This document shows, one piece after another, positions 47,536 through 57,258 of a stretch of DNA of 64,000 nt (position 1 is its first letter; every line of letters begins with the position of its first letter). The notes under the pieces are model-generated. The model saw only the letters and a list, made by a program, of their open reading frames with translations. It did not search any database and was not told where the DNA came from. The stretch is from Paracoccaceae bacterium. Lineage in GTDB: Bacteria > Pseudomonadota > Alphaproteobacteria > Rhodobacterales > Rhodobacteraceae. Position numbers and translations under genes: made by a program. The stretch covers positions 1-64,000 of the forward strand of contig JAAEZA010000008.1 in the NCBI GenBank assembly GCA_018223125.1. Direction: 5' to 3'.

Positions 47536-50500
47536 TCGGCATCGTTGACTGGGCTTCCGCCCGCGCGCGGATGATCTTTGCACTGATTGCCCTGTCCCTT
47601 GGTGCGGGGACGTTTTCCTATGTGAACCTGCCCAAAGAAGGCGAACCGGATATCGACATTCCGGCACTGTTTGTTTCAGTGCCCTTTCCCGGTATTTCGG
47701 CGGAGGACAGCGAAAAACTGCTGGTCAAACCGCTGGAAAGCAAGCTGCGCGATCTGGACGGGCTAAAGAAAATCTCTGGCACTGCGGCAGAAAACTACGG
47801 CGGCGTTGCGCTGGAATTCGAATTCGGCTGGGACAAATCCGCCACCATTGCGGATGTACGGGACAAGGTTAATCAGGCGCAGGCCGATTTCCCCGAAGAT
47901 GCGGAACAGCCCACCATCAACGAGATCAACTTTTCAGAGTTTCCGGTGCTTGTGGTGTCCCTGTCCGGTGCGATCCCCGAACGTACTTTGCTGCGTGTTG
48001 TCAAAGACTTGCAAGACAAGGTAGAAGCCCTGACGCCGGTATTGGAAGCCGGTCTTGCGGGGCATCGGGACGAAATGCTGGAGGTTCTGATCGACCCGCT
48101 GAAACTGGAAGCCTACAACGTTACCGCCGGAGAGTTGATCAACGTTGTCACCAATAACAACCAGTTGATCGCTGCGGGCGAAGTGGAGACCGCAAATGGG
48201 GCGTTCTCGGTCAAGATCCCCTCTGCCTTTGATGAACCGCAGGATGTTTACAATCTTCCCGTTAAAGTTAACGGCGATCGGGTTATCACCCTTGGGGATC
48301 TGGCGGAAATCCGTCTGACCTTTGAGGATCAGGTCGGCACCGCGCGCTATAACGGGCAAACCACCGTGGCCTTGCAAGTGGTAAAGCGCAAGGGCACAAA
48401 CCTGATCAACGCGGTGCAACTCGTGCGGGACACGGTGGAGGCTGCACAGCAGGAGTGGCCACAAGAACTGAGCGACAGTATCACGGTCAGCTACTCCATG
48501 GACGAAAGCACCAATGTGGCTGATATGGTCAGCCAGCTTGAAGCATCGGTCCTGACCGCTGTGGCACTGGTGATGATCGTGGTATTGGCCGCCCTTGGCG
48601 TCCGTTCCGCTCTGTTGGTGGGCTTTGCCATCCCGACGTCTTTCCTGCTGTCTTTTGCGATTATGGCTGTGGCGGGAATTTCGATTTCAAACATCGTTAT
48701 GTTCGGTCTGATCCTTGCAGTGGGGATGCTGGTGGACGGGGCTATCGTGGTGGTCGAATATGCCGATAAGGAAATCTCCCGCGGGACTGGCCCTATGCGG
48801 GCCTATACGGCGGCGGCAAAACGGATGTTCTGGCCGATCGTGTCCTCCACTGCCACCACGCTCTGCGCGTTTTTGCCAATGTTGTTCTGGCCGGGCGTTC
48901 CGGGCGAATTTATGGGCAACCTGCCTGTGACGCTGATCTTTGTTCTGTCTGCTTCCCTGCTGGTGGCGCTGGTTTATCTGCCTGTTGTGGGCGGCGTAGC
49001 GGGGCGTATATCGGCCATTCTGGGACGGATATCCGCATGGCTGCGCGCAAGGGTACATTGGGCATTGCGCCTTGTTATGATGGCGCTAAGCGCGGTGATC
49101 CTGTTCAACGGCATTCTGATGCTGTTGCGGGGCGAAATGGCCGGAGCTGTAGTTGCCGTGCTGTTCGGCTGTCTGGCTCTGGCGGCAACGGGCGGATCGC
49201 TTGGCCCGAGGCAAAAGAAAAAGAAAATAAAAGCCGGTTACAAACGCTCTGCCTTCGGGTGGGTCATCCACCTGATCGCGGGCAATCCGGTGATGCCTTT
49301 GGTGACAATCGGTGCAACCATTTTCTTTGTGATTTCCGTGTTCGGATACTTTGGAACACACTCCAAAGGTGTTGAATTCTTTGTAGAAACCGAACCGGAA
49401 CGGGCGATTGCCTATGTGCGGGCCCGTGGCAACCTCAGCCTTGAGGAAAAGGACAGTCTGGTCCGTCAGGTGGAAGCCGAAATCATGCAGGTGGACGGTG
49501 TTGAAAGCCTGTTTGCCTTTGCAGGTGAAGGCGGGTTAAACCAGAACACCGGCGGTGCGATTGCCCCGACCGACAGTATCGGACAGGTGCAGATCGAACT
49601 GGTTAAATGGACGGAACGCCCCCGCGGGTCAGGCAATGACATTCTGAACCGGATCAACGAGCGTCTGAAAACCGTACCTGGCATTCAGGCCGAAATTTCC
49701 GAAGCCGCCATGGGCCCCGCGTCCGGCAAACCGCTGAACCTGCGGGTGACGGGGGACAACTGGGAAGACTTGCAGGCGGCAGCGGATACCGTGCGGCGCA
49801 AGTTCGACAATACTGCGGGATTGATCAAGATCGAGGACACCCGACCCCTGCCCGGTATCGATTGGCAGATTGACGTGGATGTGGAACAGGCGGGACGCTA
49901 TGGCGCGGATGTTCTGTCTGTGGGCGCGATGGTCCAGCTTGTCACCCGTGGCCTGATGCTTGACACCATGCGCGTGGACAGTTCGGATGATGAAATCGAA
50001 ATCCGCGTGCGTCTGCCAGAGAACGACCGGTTGCTGTCTACCATCGACACGCTGCGGGTGCGGACCGCGTCGGGTTTGATCCCTCTCAGCAATTTCATCA
50101 CCCGCACGCCGGTGGACAAACTCGGCCAGATCGACCGCTTTGACACCAAACGCTACTTTGACATCAAGGCAGATGTGGAAAGCGGGTTGTTTGTGGATGC
50201 CGACGGCGCCTTTGTTTCTGCCGATACCGAAGGGGCAAAGCCGCTGAACGGTAATGTTGCGATTGAAGCGATGACAAAATGGCTGGAAGAAGACAACCCG
50301 CTGCCGCCAAGCGTGGAATGGTCATGGCAGGGCGACCAGCAGGATCAGGCGGAATCGGAAGCCTTCCTTGGCAAGGCTTTTGCCGGTGCGCTCGGCCTGA
50401 TGTTCGTAATCCTGCTGGCCCAGTTCAATTCGATCTATAACTCTGTTCTTGTTCTGCTGGCCGTGGTTCTGTCCACCACAGGCGTTCTGATCGGGATGCT

Positions 50501-51083
50501 GGTCATGGACCAGACCTTTTCAATCATTATGACAGGCACGGGGATTGTGGCGCTGGCAGGAATTGTGGTGAACAACAACATTGTTCTGATCGACACCTAT
50601 CAGGAATACGCGGAATACATGCCCCGCCTTCAGGCCATTGTGCGCACAGCCGAGGACCGTATCCGCCCGGTCCTGCTGACCACGATCACAACGATGGCGG
50701 GACTTGCGCCGATGATGTTCGGACTGTCCATCGACTTTTACAACGGCGGTTATTCCATAGATGCACCAACCGCGCTGTGGTGGAAGCAACTTGCTACTGC
50801 TGTGGTCTTCGGGCTTGGCATTGCAACGGTTCTGACGCTGGTGTTCACGCCTTCCATGCTGGCACTTCGGGTCTGGTTTACGACCGGAGCCTATAGCGCT
50901 GGCGCACTGGCTGGTACGCTGCTTGGCGGACGGGGTACACGTATCGCAAAGGACCGCAGACAGCGTAAACAGGCGCGTCACGCCAGCACAGGGGAAATCC
51001 ACTGGGATGAAGCGGTGGAAGGCCCTGCCCCTGTGACAGAGCTTTCCGCCAGCCCCGAACCGCCCCTCAAAGCGGCGGAATAA
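47532..51083 (+). CDS. RND-family efflux permease (AcrB/MdtB-like)
   Basis: 1183 aa, longer than the usual 1030-1050. Twelve TM helices; the family's GMLVDGAIVVVEYADKE in TM4 and the N-terminal PALFVSVPFPGISAEDSEKL are clear. A 100-residue insert with extra hydrophobic segments (about residues 500-590, including ALRLVMMALSAVILFNGILM) and a C-terminal tail account for the extra length. The substrate could be drugs, metals or lipids; the charged TM4 residues favour a proton-driven pump. It is followed by a terminator shared with the ABC exporter gene. Confidence 0.92.
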   Translation: MIGIVDWASARARMIFALIALSLGAGTFSYVNLPKEGEPDIDIPALFVSVPFPGISAEDSEKLLVKPLESKLRDLDGLKKISGTAAENYGGVALEFEFGWDKSATIADVRDKVNQAQADFPEDAEQPTINEINFSEFPVLVVSLSGAIPERTLLRVVKDLQDKVEALTPVLEAGLAGHRDEMLEVLIDPLKLEAYNVTAGELINVVTNNNQLIAAGEVETANGAFSVKIPSAFDEPQDVYNLPVKVNGDRVITLGDLAEIRLTFEDQVGTARYNGQTTVALQVVKRKGTNLINAVQLVRDTVEAAQQEWPQELSDSITVSYSMDESTNVADMVSQLEASVLTAVALVMIVVLAALGVRSALLVGFAIPTSFLLSFAIMAVAGISISNIVMFGLILAVGMLVDGAIVVVEYADKEISRGTGPMRAYTAAAKRMFWPIVSSTATTLCAFLPMLFWPGVPGEFMGNLPVTLIFVLSASLLVALVYLPVVGGVAGRISAILGRISAWLRARVHWALRLVMMALSAVILFNGILMLLRGEMAGAVVAVLFGCLALAATGGSLGPRQKKKKIKAGYKRSAFGWVIHLIAGNPVMPLVTIGATIFFVISVFGYFGTHSKGVEFFVETEPERAIAYVRARGNLSLEEKDSLVRQVEAEIMQVDGVESLFAFAGEGGLNQNTGGAIAPTDSIGQVQIELVKWTERPRGSGNDILNRINERLKTVPGIQAEISEAAMGPASGKPLNLRVTGDNWEDLQAAADTVRRKFDNTAGLIKIEDTRPLPGIDWQIDVDVEQAGRYGADVLSVGAMVQLVTRGLMLDTMRVDSSDDEIEIRVRLPENDRLLSTIDTLRVRTASGLIPLSNFITRTPVDKLGQIDRFDTKRYFDIKADVESGLFVDADGAFVSADTEGAKPLNGNVAIEAMTKWLEEDNPLPPSVEWSWQGDQQDQAESEAFLGKAFAGALGLMFVILLAQFNSIYNSVLVLLAVVLSTTGVLIGMLVMDQTFSIIMTGTGIVALAGIVVNNNIVLIDTYQEYAEYMPRLQAIVRTAEDRIRPVLLTTITTMAGLAPMMFGLSIDFYNGGYSIDAPTALWWKQLATAVVFGLGIATVLTLVFTPSMLALRVWFTTGAYSAGALAGTLLGGRGTRIAKDRRQRKQARHASTGEIHWDEAVEGPAPVTELSASPEPPLKAAE

Positions 51084-51103
51084 AAAAGGCTTTCGCAGAA
51101 ACG

Positions 51104-51145
51104 AAAAAGCCCCCGCCCGAGCATCCACTCCGGCGGGGGCTTTTG
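51104..51145. terminator. Bidirectional terminator between the RND pump and ABC exporter genes
   Basis: AAAAAGCCCCCGCC, 14-nt loop, GGCGGGGGCTTTT. A-run and T-run flank the 9-bp GC stem. Confidence 0.9.
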
Positions 51146-51166
51146 TTCGGCCAGCTTTTGATCCGT

Positions 51167-53005
51167 TTAAGCGACTGCGCTGCCTTCCTCGTCCTGTTCG
51201 GAAAGTTGGCGCTGCCACATGCTGTAGTAACGCCCGCCCGCGGCGACCAGTTGATCATGTGTGCCCTGTTCCACCACGACGCCTTTTTCCAGAACCACGA
51301 TAAGGTCCGCATCCACCACAGTGGACAGGCGGTGCGCGATTGTAATCACCGAACGGCCCTGCCCCATGGCGCGAAGGCTTTCCTGAATGTCCCGTTCTGT
51401 TTCTGTGTCAAGCGCCGAGGTCGCCTCGTCCAGCAGCAGGATCGGCGGGTTCTTAAGCAGGGTCCGCGCGATACCGACCCGCTGCTTTTCACCGCCTGAC
51501 AGCTTCAGCCCCCGTTCCCCGACAGCCGTGTCATAAACTTCGTGCAGGGATTCCACAAAGTCGTGGATCTTGGCGGCTTTGGCCGCAGCGATCACATCCT
51601 CCCGTGTCGCCCCTTCGCGCCCGTAGGCAATGTTATAGCCGATGGTGTCATTGAACAGGACCGTGTCCTGCGGCACCATCCCGAGAGCGTCGTGCAGGCT
51701 GTCCTGTGTCACGTCCCGCAAGTCCTGACCGTCAATCTTGATCGAACCGCCATTCACATCGTAAAACCGGAACAACAGCCGCCCGATGGTGGACTTGCCC
51801 GAACCGGACGGTCCCACGACTGCAACCGTCTGCCCCGGTTTCACCACCAGATCGAGAGATTGCAGGATCTGGCGCTCTCCGTTGTAGCCGAATTCCACCC
51901 CTTCAAAGCGGATCTCGCCGCCCGTCACTTCCAGATTCTTCGCGTCCGGCTTGTCGGTCACTTCGGAGGGTTGTTCCAGAAGGTCGAACATCTCGCCCAT
52001 GTCCACCAGTGCCTGACGGATTTCACGGTACACGGTGCCAAGGAAGTTCAGCGGCATGGTGATCTGGATCATATAGGCGTTGACCATCACGAAATCGCCC
52101 ACCGTCATCTGCCCGTTCTGCACCCCGACCGCCGCCATCACCATGACGATCACCAGTCCGGTCGAGATAAAGAAAGACTGGCCGAAGTTCAGGAAGGACA
52201 GGGAATAAGCGGTCTTGAGCGCGGCGCTCTCATAGTTCTTCATGCTTTCGTCGTAGCGGGCGGCCTCGCGCTTTTCGGCGCCGAAATATTTCACCGTTTC
52301 GAAATTCAGCAGACTGTCGATCGCCTTCTGGTTGGCGTCCGTATCCTGATCGTTCATTTCCTTGCGTATCTGGACCCGCCATTCCGTGACCTTGAAGGTG
52401 AACCAGATGTAAAGCCAGATCGTCACAACCACGACAGCCAGATACCAGACATCAAAGACCACAAACAGGATTGCACCGATCAGCACCAGTTCCAGTATCA
52501 GCGGACCGATGGAAAACAGCAAAAAGCGCAGCAGGAAGTCTACGCCTTTAACACCCCGTTCGATAATCCGGCTCAGCCCTCCGGTCTTGCGGGTAATGTG
52601 ATAGCGCAGTGACAGCGCGTGCATGTGTTCAAAAGTTTCCAGTGCCAGCTTGCGCAGCGCGCGCTGCCCGACGCGGGCAAAAATCGCATCGCGCAGCTGG
52701 TTGAACCCCACAGCCAGCAGACGCAGTCCGCCGTATGCCACCGTCAGGCCCACAGCCCCCATCGCCAGCATCAACGCAGGTGGCGCTTCTTCGGCCACAG
52801 GTGCCAGTGCATCCACCGCCGCCTTGTAGAAGAACGGCGTCACAACGGCGACCAGACGGGCGATGACCAGCACCACAAGGGCAGCCACAACACGCGTCTT
52901 GATTTCCGGTTTGTCGCTCGGCCACAGGTACGGCATCACCTTTCGGATCGTACGCATCCCGCTTTCGCGATCGATGTCAGAGGTGGTGATAGTGGATTTT
53001 CGCAT
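51167..53005 (-). CDS. Atm1/ABCB7-type ABC exporter
   Basis: 612 aa half-transporter: six TM helices, then an ATPase domain with Walker A GPSGSGKST, signature LSGGEKQR, Walker B ILLLDEATSALD and switch His in IAHRLST. RYHITRKTGGLSRIIERGVKG and FNFGQSFFISTG are Atm1-type. Bacterial members export glutathione conjugates or heavy metals, mitochondrial ones supply cytosolic Fe-S assembly. Homodimer in the inner membrane. Neighbours give no further clue. Confidence 0.93.
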   Translation of the reverse strand: MRKSTITTSDIDRESGMRTIRKVMPYLWPSDKPEIKTRVVAALVVLVIARLVAVVTPFFYKAAVDALAPVAEEAPPALMLAMGAVGLTVAYGGLRLLAVGFNQLRDAIFARVGQRALRKLALETFEHMHALSLRYHITRKTGGLSRIIERGVKGVDFLLRFLLFSIGPLILELVLIGAILFVVFDVWYLAVVVVTIWLYIWFTFKVTEWRVQIRKEMNDQDTDANQKAIDSLLNFETVKYFGAEKREAARYDESMKNYESAALKTAYSLSFLNFGQSFFISTGLVIVMVMAAVGVQNGQMTVGDFVMVNAYMIQITMPLNFLGTVYREIRQALVDMGEMFDLLEQPSEVTDKPDAKNLEVTGGEIRFEGVEFGYNGERQILQSLDLVVKPGQTVAVVGPSGSGKSTIGRLLFRFYDVNGGSIKIDGQDLRDVTQDSLHDALGMVPQDTVLFNDTIGYNIAYGREGATREDVIAAAKAAKIHDFVESLHEVYDTAVGERGLKLSGGEKQRVGIARTLLKNPPILLLDEATSALDTETERDIQESLRAMGQGRSVITIAHRLSTVVDADLIVVLEKGVVVEQGTHDQLVAAGGRYYSMWQRQLSEQDEEGSAVA

Positions 53006-53072
53006 GGGGAAGCCTTCTCGTGAAGGCTTCTAGATAGTTCGCAGCAACCGGATTGACCAGAGCAGGCGGCGC

Positions 53073-54647
53073 TTAATTTGGCGCTGCCCCTTCGGGCAGG
53101 TCAAATACCTGTCCCGGATAGATCAAATCCGCGTCTCTGATCCGGTCCCTGTTGGCGCGGAAGATCTGGACATATTTCACTCCGTCGCCGTAGCGGTTTT
53201 CAGCGAGCGCCCAAAGCGTATGCCCCGGCTGTACCACTACTGTGGATTTTTCCGGCGCGTTGCGCGCGGCGGCCGCCAGTTCTGCCGGTGCCTCCCGTTT
53301 GAAGGGACTTTCAACGCGGGATAGCACATCTCCGGCCTTGCTGATCTGATCTACCCGCAAGGTGTGGACACCCTCATCCACCGCAGGCAAGGTCACACGC
53401 CAGTTGCCATCCTGTAGAACGGGTTCAGTCTGCACAGGCTGGTTGTCGACATAGACGCGCACGAACTGTTCCCCGCTACCGCGCCCTGCGAGCACGACTG
53501 CACCGCCCTGATCATAGGAAATGGTATCAAGGCTCAACGGATCGTCAGACAGTTCTTCGGGCACCACCGGTTGGCCCGGCTGGATCACGGCAGCCCCTTG
53601 GGTATCCGCAACGACAATGGTCGGAGAGGTTTCCGGCGTATCCGGTTGCGGGGGCACCACCAGCACCGTTTGCGGGGAGGTGGATACCACATCCCCGTCG
53701 CGCAGTTCCTCCAGCCCCATGGTCTGCGGATTGTCACCCGCCGGCAATTGCACAATGGCCACGAAAGAGCCGCTCTGATCCGCCCGCACGGTTTCCAGCG
53801 GGGCATTTCCCAGCGTCACCTGCACCTCTGCGCCGGGGGCTGCTTGTCCCGCGATGACGGTGGCACCACTATTATCAACCCGCACCAGATCAAATCTCGG
53901 TGCGACAACGGTTGGATCAGGCTGCGCCGCGTCAGATAGCACTTCTGGTACCGCACCGGGTTCGGATACATTTTCTGCCACATCTGTCGAAAACGTTTCT
54001 TCCGGTTCCGCAACATCACCTTGCACAAGGGTCTCAGTGGTGTCTTCCAGCGCTGACGTATCGGTTTCGTCCACAGGACCAACGGCTTCACTGCCAACGG
54101 CTGTAACAGAGGTTTCTTTCCCATCAGAGGCGTCGAGGTTTTCAGCCGTTTCCTGTGTCACCGGCGCAGGTTCGGTCTTTGGTAAGTCAATTACTGGTGC
54201 CTCTGCCCCTCCGCTTTCTGCAATAGCTTCCGGTTCTGACAAAGCGGGCGCGCTGTCTGCTGCCGCCGGCTCCCGCGGTGTGGCAGGAGATGTATTGCTG
54301 TCTTCAGCAGCCCGGCCGGCAGTGTCGACCGTTTCCCCGACCTTGACGGACTCCTCCCCCACGAAGCCGAAATCGGCAGGTTCGTCAGTCGCTCCATCTG
54401 TCACTACGACAAGCGGCTTGGCCGGTTCGGTCGCTTCGTTTTCCGCGGCAGTGCCAGAGGCAACCATCGTGTCTTGCTCATTCGCAGGTTGGGGAGCCGT
54501 CTCTTGCGTAGCCGCTTCTTCCCGTGCGGGAACCAGTTCCGGTGGCAGCGGATCCCGAAGAAATACCATCAAGGCCATTATTATGGCGAGCGTCACACCC
54601 GCGATGGCAATCTGGATCGGGACGGAAATGGAAGGCAGCTTGGACAT
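53073..54647 (-). CDS. Membrane-anchored Ig-like/LysM protein
   Basis: 524 aa from MSKLPSISVPIQ. A TM anchor (about residues 10-30), a long disordered Glu/Ala/Thr/Pro/Val-rich linker of some 230 residues, two or three Ig-like beta domains (GATVIAGQAAPGAEVQVTLG, GGAVVLAGRGSGEQFVRVYV), and a C-terminal LysM (VVQPGHTLWALAENRYGDGV, ending DLIYPGQVFDLP). LysM binds peptidoglycan glycan chains, so it likely tethers the inner membrane to the wall. It is 67 bp downstream of nothing obvious and precedes the ABC exporter on the same strand. Confidence 0.85.
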   Translation of the reverse strand: MSKLPSISVPIQIAIAGVTLAIIMALMVFLRDPLPPELVPAREEAATQETAPQPANEQDTMVASGTAAENEATEPAKPLVVVTDGATDEPADFGFVGEESVKVGETVDTAGRAAEDSNTSPATPREPAAADSAPALSEPEAIAESGGAEAPVIDLPKTEPAPVTQETAENLDASDGKETSVTAVGSEAVGPVDETDTSALEDTTETLVQGDVAEPEETFSTDVAENVSEPGAVPEVLSDAAQPDPTVVAPRFDLVRVDNSGATVIAGQAAPGAEVQVTLGNAPLETVRADQSGSFVAIVQLPAGDNPQTMGLEELRDGDVVSTSPQTVLVVPPQPDTPETSPTIVVADTQGAAVIQPGQPVVPEELSDDPLSLDTISYDQGGAVVLAGRGSGEQFVRVYVDNQPVQTEPVLQDGNWRVTLPAVDEGVHTLRVDQISKAGDVLSRVESPFKREAPAELAAAARNAPEKSTVVVQPGHTLWALAENRYGDGVKYVQIFRANRDRIRDADLIYPGQVFDLPEGAAPN

Positions 54648-54680
54648 GGATCTTGGTCTTCTCGGGGCAGCGTTTTGCCG

Positions 54681-54708
54681 TTTAACCGGCTCAGGACCGT
54701 GATACACT
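54681..54708 (+). promoter_or_regulatory. Promoter of the LOG-family gene
   Basis: TTTAAC, 16-bp spacer, TACACT at 54703-54708. Transcription would begin near 54715, which is after the track's ATG at 54709 and supports the downstream start at 54751. Confidence 0.45.
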
Positions 54709-54750
54709 ATGGAAACCCAATCTCAAAATACCAATAACAAAGAGTCTCCA

Positions 54751-55311
54751 ATGTCCCTGAATACCCAAAACCTCTCTGTCTGCGTCTTCTGCGGTTCCCG
54801 TTTCGGAAGTGATCCGGCCTACAAACAGGCGGCCATCGACCTTGGCACCGGCCTGGCGGACCGTAACATGCGACTTGTTTACGGCGCTGGTGACGTCGGC
54901 CTGATGGGGGCTGTGGCCACAGCGGCGCAAAAGGCCGGAGGCGAAACCTTCGGCGTCATCCCCGAACACCTGTTGAATTGGGAGGTTGGCAAGCGGGACC
55001 TGTCCTCTTTCGTTGTCACCGAAACCATGCACGAACGCAAAAAGGTGATGTTCAAGAACTCCGACGCGATCGTGGTCCTGCCCGGCGGTGCCGGATCACT
55101 GGACGAGTTTTTCGAGGTACTGACATGGGCGCAACTGAAGCTGCACGCCAAACCGATCATTCTGGTAAATGTGGACGGCTACTGGGATCCGCTTTTGACA
55201 CTGGTGGATCACACAATCGAAAAAGGCTTTGCCGACGCCAGCCTGAAACAGTTGTTTGTGGTGGATGATACGGTTGAGGCCGTTCTGAACCGTCTGTCGC
55301 CTGCGGAATAA
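54751..55311 (+). CDS. LOG-family protein (cytokinin riboside 5'-phosphate phosphoribohydrolase type)
   Basis: 186 aa from MSLNTQNLSVCVFCGSRFGS. Rossmann-like. YGAGDVGLMG and PGGAGSLDEFFE are the LOG motifs, with Arg and Glu catalytic residues in ERKKVMF and DEFFE. The enzymes cleave nucleoside monophosphates to base and ribose 5-phosphate. Bacterial LOGs may act on AMP or make cytokinins. The first ATG of the track (54709) overlaps the -10 region, so the second is preferred. Convergent with a host-attachment-family gene. Confidence 0.9.
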   Translation: MSLNTQNLSVCVFCGSRFGSDPAYKQAAIDLGTGLADRNMRLVYGAGDVGLMGAVATAAQKAGGETFGVIPEHLLNWEVGKRDLSSFVVTETMHERKKVMFKNSDAIVVLPGGAGSLDEFFEVLTWAQLKLHAKPIILVNVDGYWDPLLTLVDHTIEKGFADASLKQLFVVDDTVEAVLNRLSPAE

Positions 55312-55320
55312 ATCGTGACA

Positions 55321-55344
55321 GCGGCGCGGGTGCCCCCGCGCCGC
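55321..55344. terminator. GC hairpin between LOG and host-attachment genes
   Basis: GCGGCGCGGG, loop TGCC, CCCGCGCCGC. A 10-bp perfect stem between convergent genes, without a T-run on either side. Confidence 0.6.
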
Positions 55345-55365
55345 AAGATTACTGGTGCCATCAGG

Positions 55366-55818
55366 TCAGGCGGCCAGTTCTTTCTTAACGATGTCCTCGA
55401 TCTCGTCCAGCGGATGGTTGGTCAGGGTCTTCGCAATCTCGCCGATCACTTTGTCTGACACCTCCGAATGGATCTGGCCGCGCAATTCGCCCAGAATATT
55501 GGGCGCTGCCACCAGCACCAGATGCTTGAATTGCCCCTTATGGGCCCGTTTGTACAACATATCGGCCAGTTGCGCGGCGAAGCGTTCTTTTTCCAACTCG
55601 TGAAAATCCGTGTCATCCAGCGCAGACCGCTGCCCGTGGCCCACATCCGGCATCCGGCCCGGACGGTTGGCGGCCTGTTCACGGTGCGGGGGATTGTCCT
55701 GTTCTTCCTTGCGCACGACCTGCAAATGGGGATCTTCTCCGTCCGTCTGGTTTTCCAGAAACAACGCCTTCTCGCCATCCGCGATAAGCACCCAAGTCCC
55801 GTTCTTCAGTTCAGCCAT
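55366..55818 (-). CDS. Host attachment protein family (eRF1-like fold)
   Basis: 150 aa. Begins with GTWVLIADGEKALFLEN, the first strand of the family once called host attachment protein, and ends in TNHPLDEIEDIVKKEL. The middle FAAQLADMLYKRAHKGQFKH and LVLVAAPNILGELRG segments are family features, related to bacterial eRF1-like (BaeRF) domains. The name comes from plant-associated bacteria; the role here is unknown. It is probably cytoplasmic. Good AGGAGGATC before the ATG. Confidence 0.85.
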   Translation of the reverse strand: MAELKNGTWVLIADGEKALFLENQTDGEDPHLQVVRKEEQDNPPHREQAANRPGRMPDVGHGQRSALDDTDFHELEKERFAAQLADMLYKRAHKGQFKHLVLVAAPNILGELRGQIHSEVSDKVIGEIAKTLTNHPLDEIEDIVKKELAA

Positions 55819-55880
55819 GTGATCCTCCTGTGTTTTGCTGGTTCACAAAACCAACGCGCAGGGCAGCACAAGGTTGCACG

Positions 55881-55915
55881 AAAAAACCCGCCTCCGAAGA
55901 AACGGAAGCGGGCCT
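55881..55915 (-). terminator. Intrinsic terminator of sodB
   Basis: On the minus strand: CCCGCTTCCG, loop TTTCTT, CGGAGGCGGG, then six T residues. It lies just after the sodB stop. Confidence 0.9.
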
Positions 55916-55952
55916 TTAGAAACTGTCATGGCGCAGGGATGCGCCCTGCTGC

Positions 55953-56552
55953 TTACATGCGGCTTGCGACGTTTTCCCAGTTCACCAGTTTGTCGAGGAA
56001 GTTCGACAGGTAAGCCGGACGCTTGTTACGGAAGTCGATGTAATAAGAGTGTTCCCAGACGTCACAGCCCAAAAGTGCAGTCTGACCAAAGCACAGCGGG
56101 TTCACACCGTTTTCGGTTTTCGTCACCTTCAGACCGCCGTCTTTGTCCTTAACCAGCCAGGCCCAACCGGAGCCGAACTGACCCGCACCAGCGGCAGAAA
56201 ATTCTTCCTTGAATTTGTCTACAGACCCAAAGCTGTCATTCAGGGCGGCTTCCAGTTCGGAAGGCATCTTGCTTTCGCCCGGAGACATCATTTCCCAGAA
56301 CTGGTTGTGGTTCCAAAGCTGGCTGATGTTGTTGAAAATGCCGTTTTGGGCAACAGAAGACGCATCATATGTACCGGTGATGATGTCTTCGAGGGACTTG
56401 CCCTCCCACTCGGTTCCGGCAATCAGCTTGTTGCCGTTGTCCACATAGGCTTTGTGGTGCAGGTCGTGGTGGTATTCCAGTGTTTCCTTGGACATGCCGG
56501 CGTCTGCCAGAGCATCGTGCGCATAGGGAAGATCGGGAAGTTCAAAAGCCAT
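55953..56552 (-). CDS. sodB: Superoxide dismutase, Fe type
   Basis: 199 aa from MAFELPDLPY, AGAGGA upstream. Metal ligands: H28 (LEYHHDLHH), H82 (WNHNQFW), and Asp/His in DVWEHSYYIDFRN. AQNGIFNNISQLWNHNQFW favours the iron form over manganese. It removes cytoplasmic superoxide. Monocistronic with its own terminator. No clear iron-regulator site recognised. Confidence 0.96.
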   Translation of the reverse strand: MAFELPDLPYAHDALADAGMSKETLEYHHDLHHKAYVDNGNKLIAGTEWEGKSLEDIITGTYDASSVAQNGIFNNISQLWNHNQFWEMMSPGESKMPSELEAALNDSFGSVDKFKEEFSAAGAGQFGSGWAWLVKDKDGGLKVTKTENGVNPLCFGQTALLGCDVWEHSYYIDFRNKRPAYLSNFLDKLVNWENVASRM

Positions 56553-56750
56553 GGTATCCTCTTTCTGTTTATTCATGCCAAAGCAGACCTTTGGCGTCGG
56601 GGTGACTATATATCGCTTCACCTGACGGTAAAAGCTGTGTTTTGACTATCTCTAGTGCGTTGAAATTGTTTTGCAAACCAATTCCAACATTTGCATCGCA
56701 CGGCGGGTTCAAAGTTTTCAACACGCTTCTTAATGCACCTTTCAAAGGCC

Positions 56751-57209
56751 CTAGGGATCAATCAATTGCTCCAGTCGTGTGCTCGTTTCAACACAGGCGC
56801 CTTTCGCGGAGAAGAAGGTGTTCAAACCACCCGGGCTGGCGCGCAGAAGAATCTTGTTTCCGCCGCGCAACAAGGTTGCGTGGAAAGTGATTGGCAGCGC
56901 TCCGGTGCCTGCAAAATCCCTGCTGGGGCGGGCGTTGGGATTTTGGTAGCGCCCGGACTTCCATCCCAGTGATACGCGGACCGAATTGGCTGTGGCGATG
57001 TTGGCCTCGGCCATCTCGCCCTTGATCGAATAGGTGATCGGGTCATAGGTCCGTGCCGTCTTGGCCCCTTCGACGATCTCGAACACCAGTTTATCTGGCG
57101 TCCAACCGCTGTTCCTGCCATCCTTGAGCGCACAATTATACGTCTGTGCTCCAAGCGGAGAAGCCAGAAGGAACGCGGCGAAGCAGGTCAGGTGTAAAAC
57201 ACTTTTCAT
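56751..57209 (-). CDS. Secreted hypothetical protein
   Basis: 152 aa from MKSVLHLTCFAAFLLASPLG, a signal peptide ending in GAQ-TY. The mature protein starts YNCALKDGRNSGWTPDKLVF and ends with a second Cys (FFSAKGACVETST). The 270-aa track ORF fuses an unrelated out-of-frame stretch from the neighbouring Mth938-like gene. No family recognised. It follows that gene by 49 bp and may be the last gene of the yajC-secDF unit. Confidence 0.7.
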   Translation of the reverse strand: MKSVLHLTCFAAFLLASPLGAQTYNCALKDGRNSGWTPDKLVFEIVEGAKTARTYDPITYSIKGEMAEANIATANSVRVSLGWKSGRYQNPNARPSRDFAGTGALPITFHATLLRGGNKILLRASPGGLNTFFSAKGACVETSTRLEQLIDP

Positions 57210-57258
57210 ACCCGACAACCTAGCGCCCCGTTGTATAAAGCCAAGCCCTATTGCTGGC

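Noticed and set aside
51542-52612. 356-codon plus-strand ORF opposite the ABC exporter
   Set aside because: His/Arg-rich shadow with no motif; the minus strand has a complete ABC transporter.
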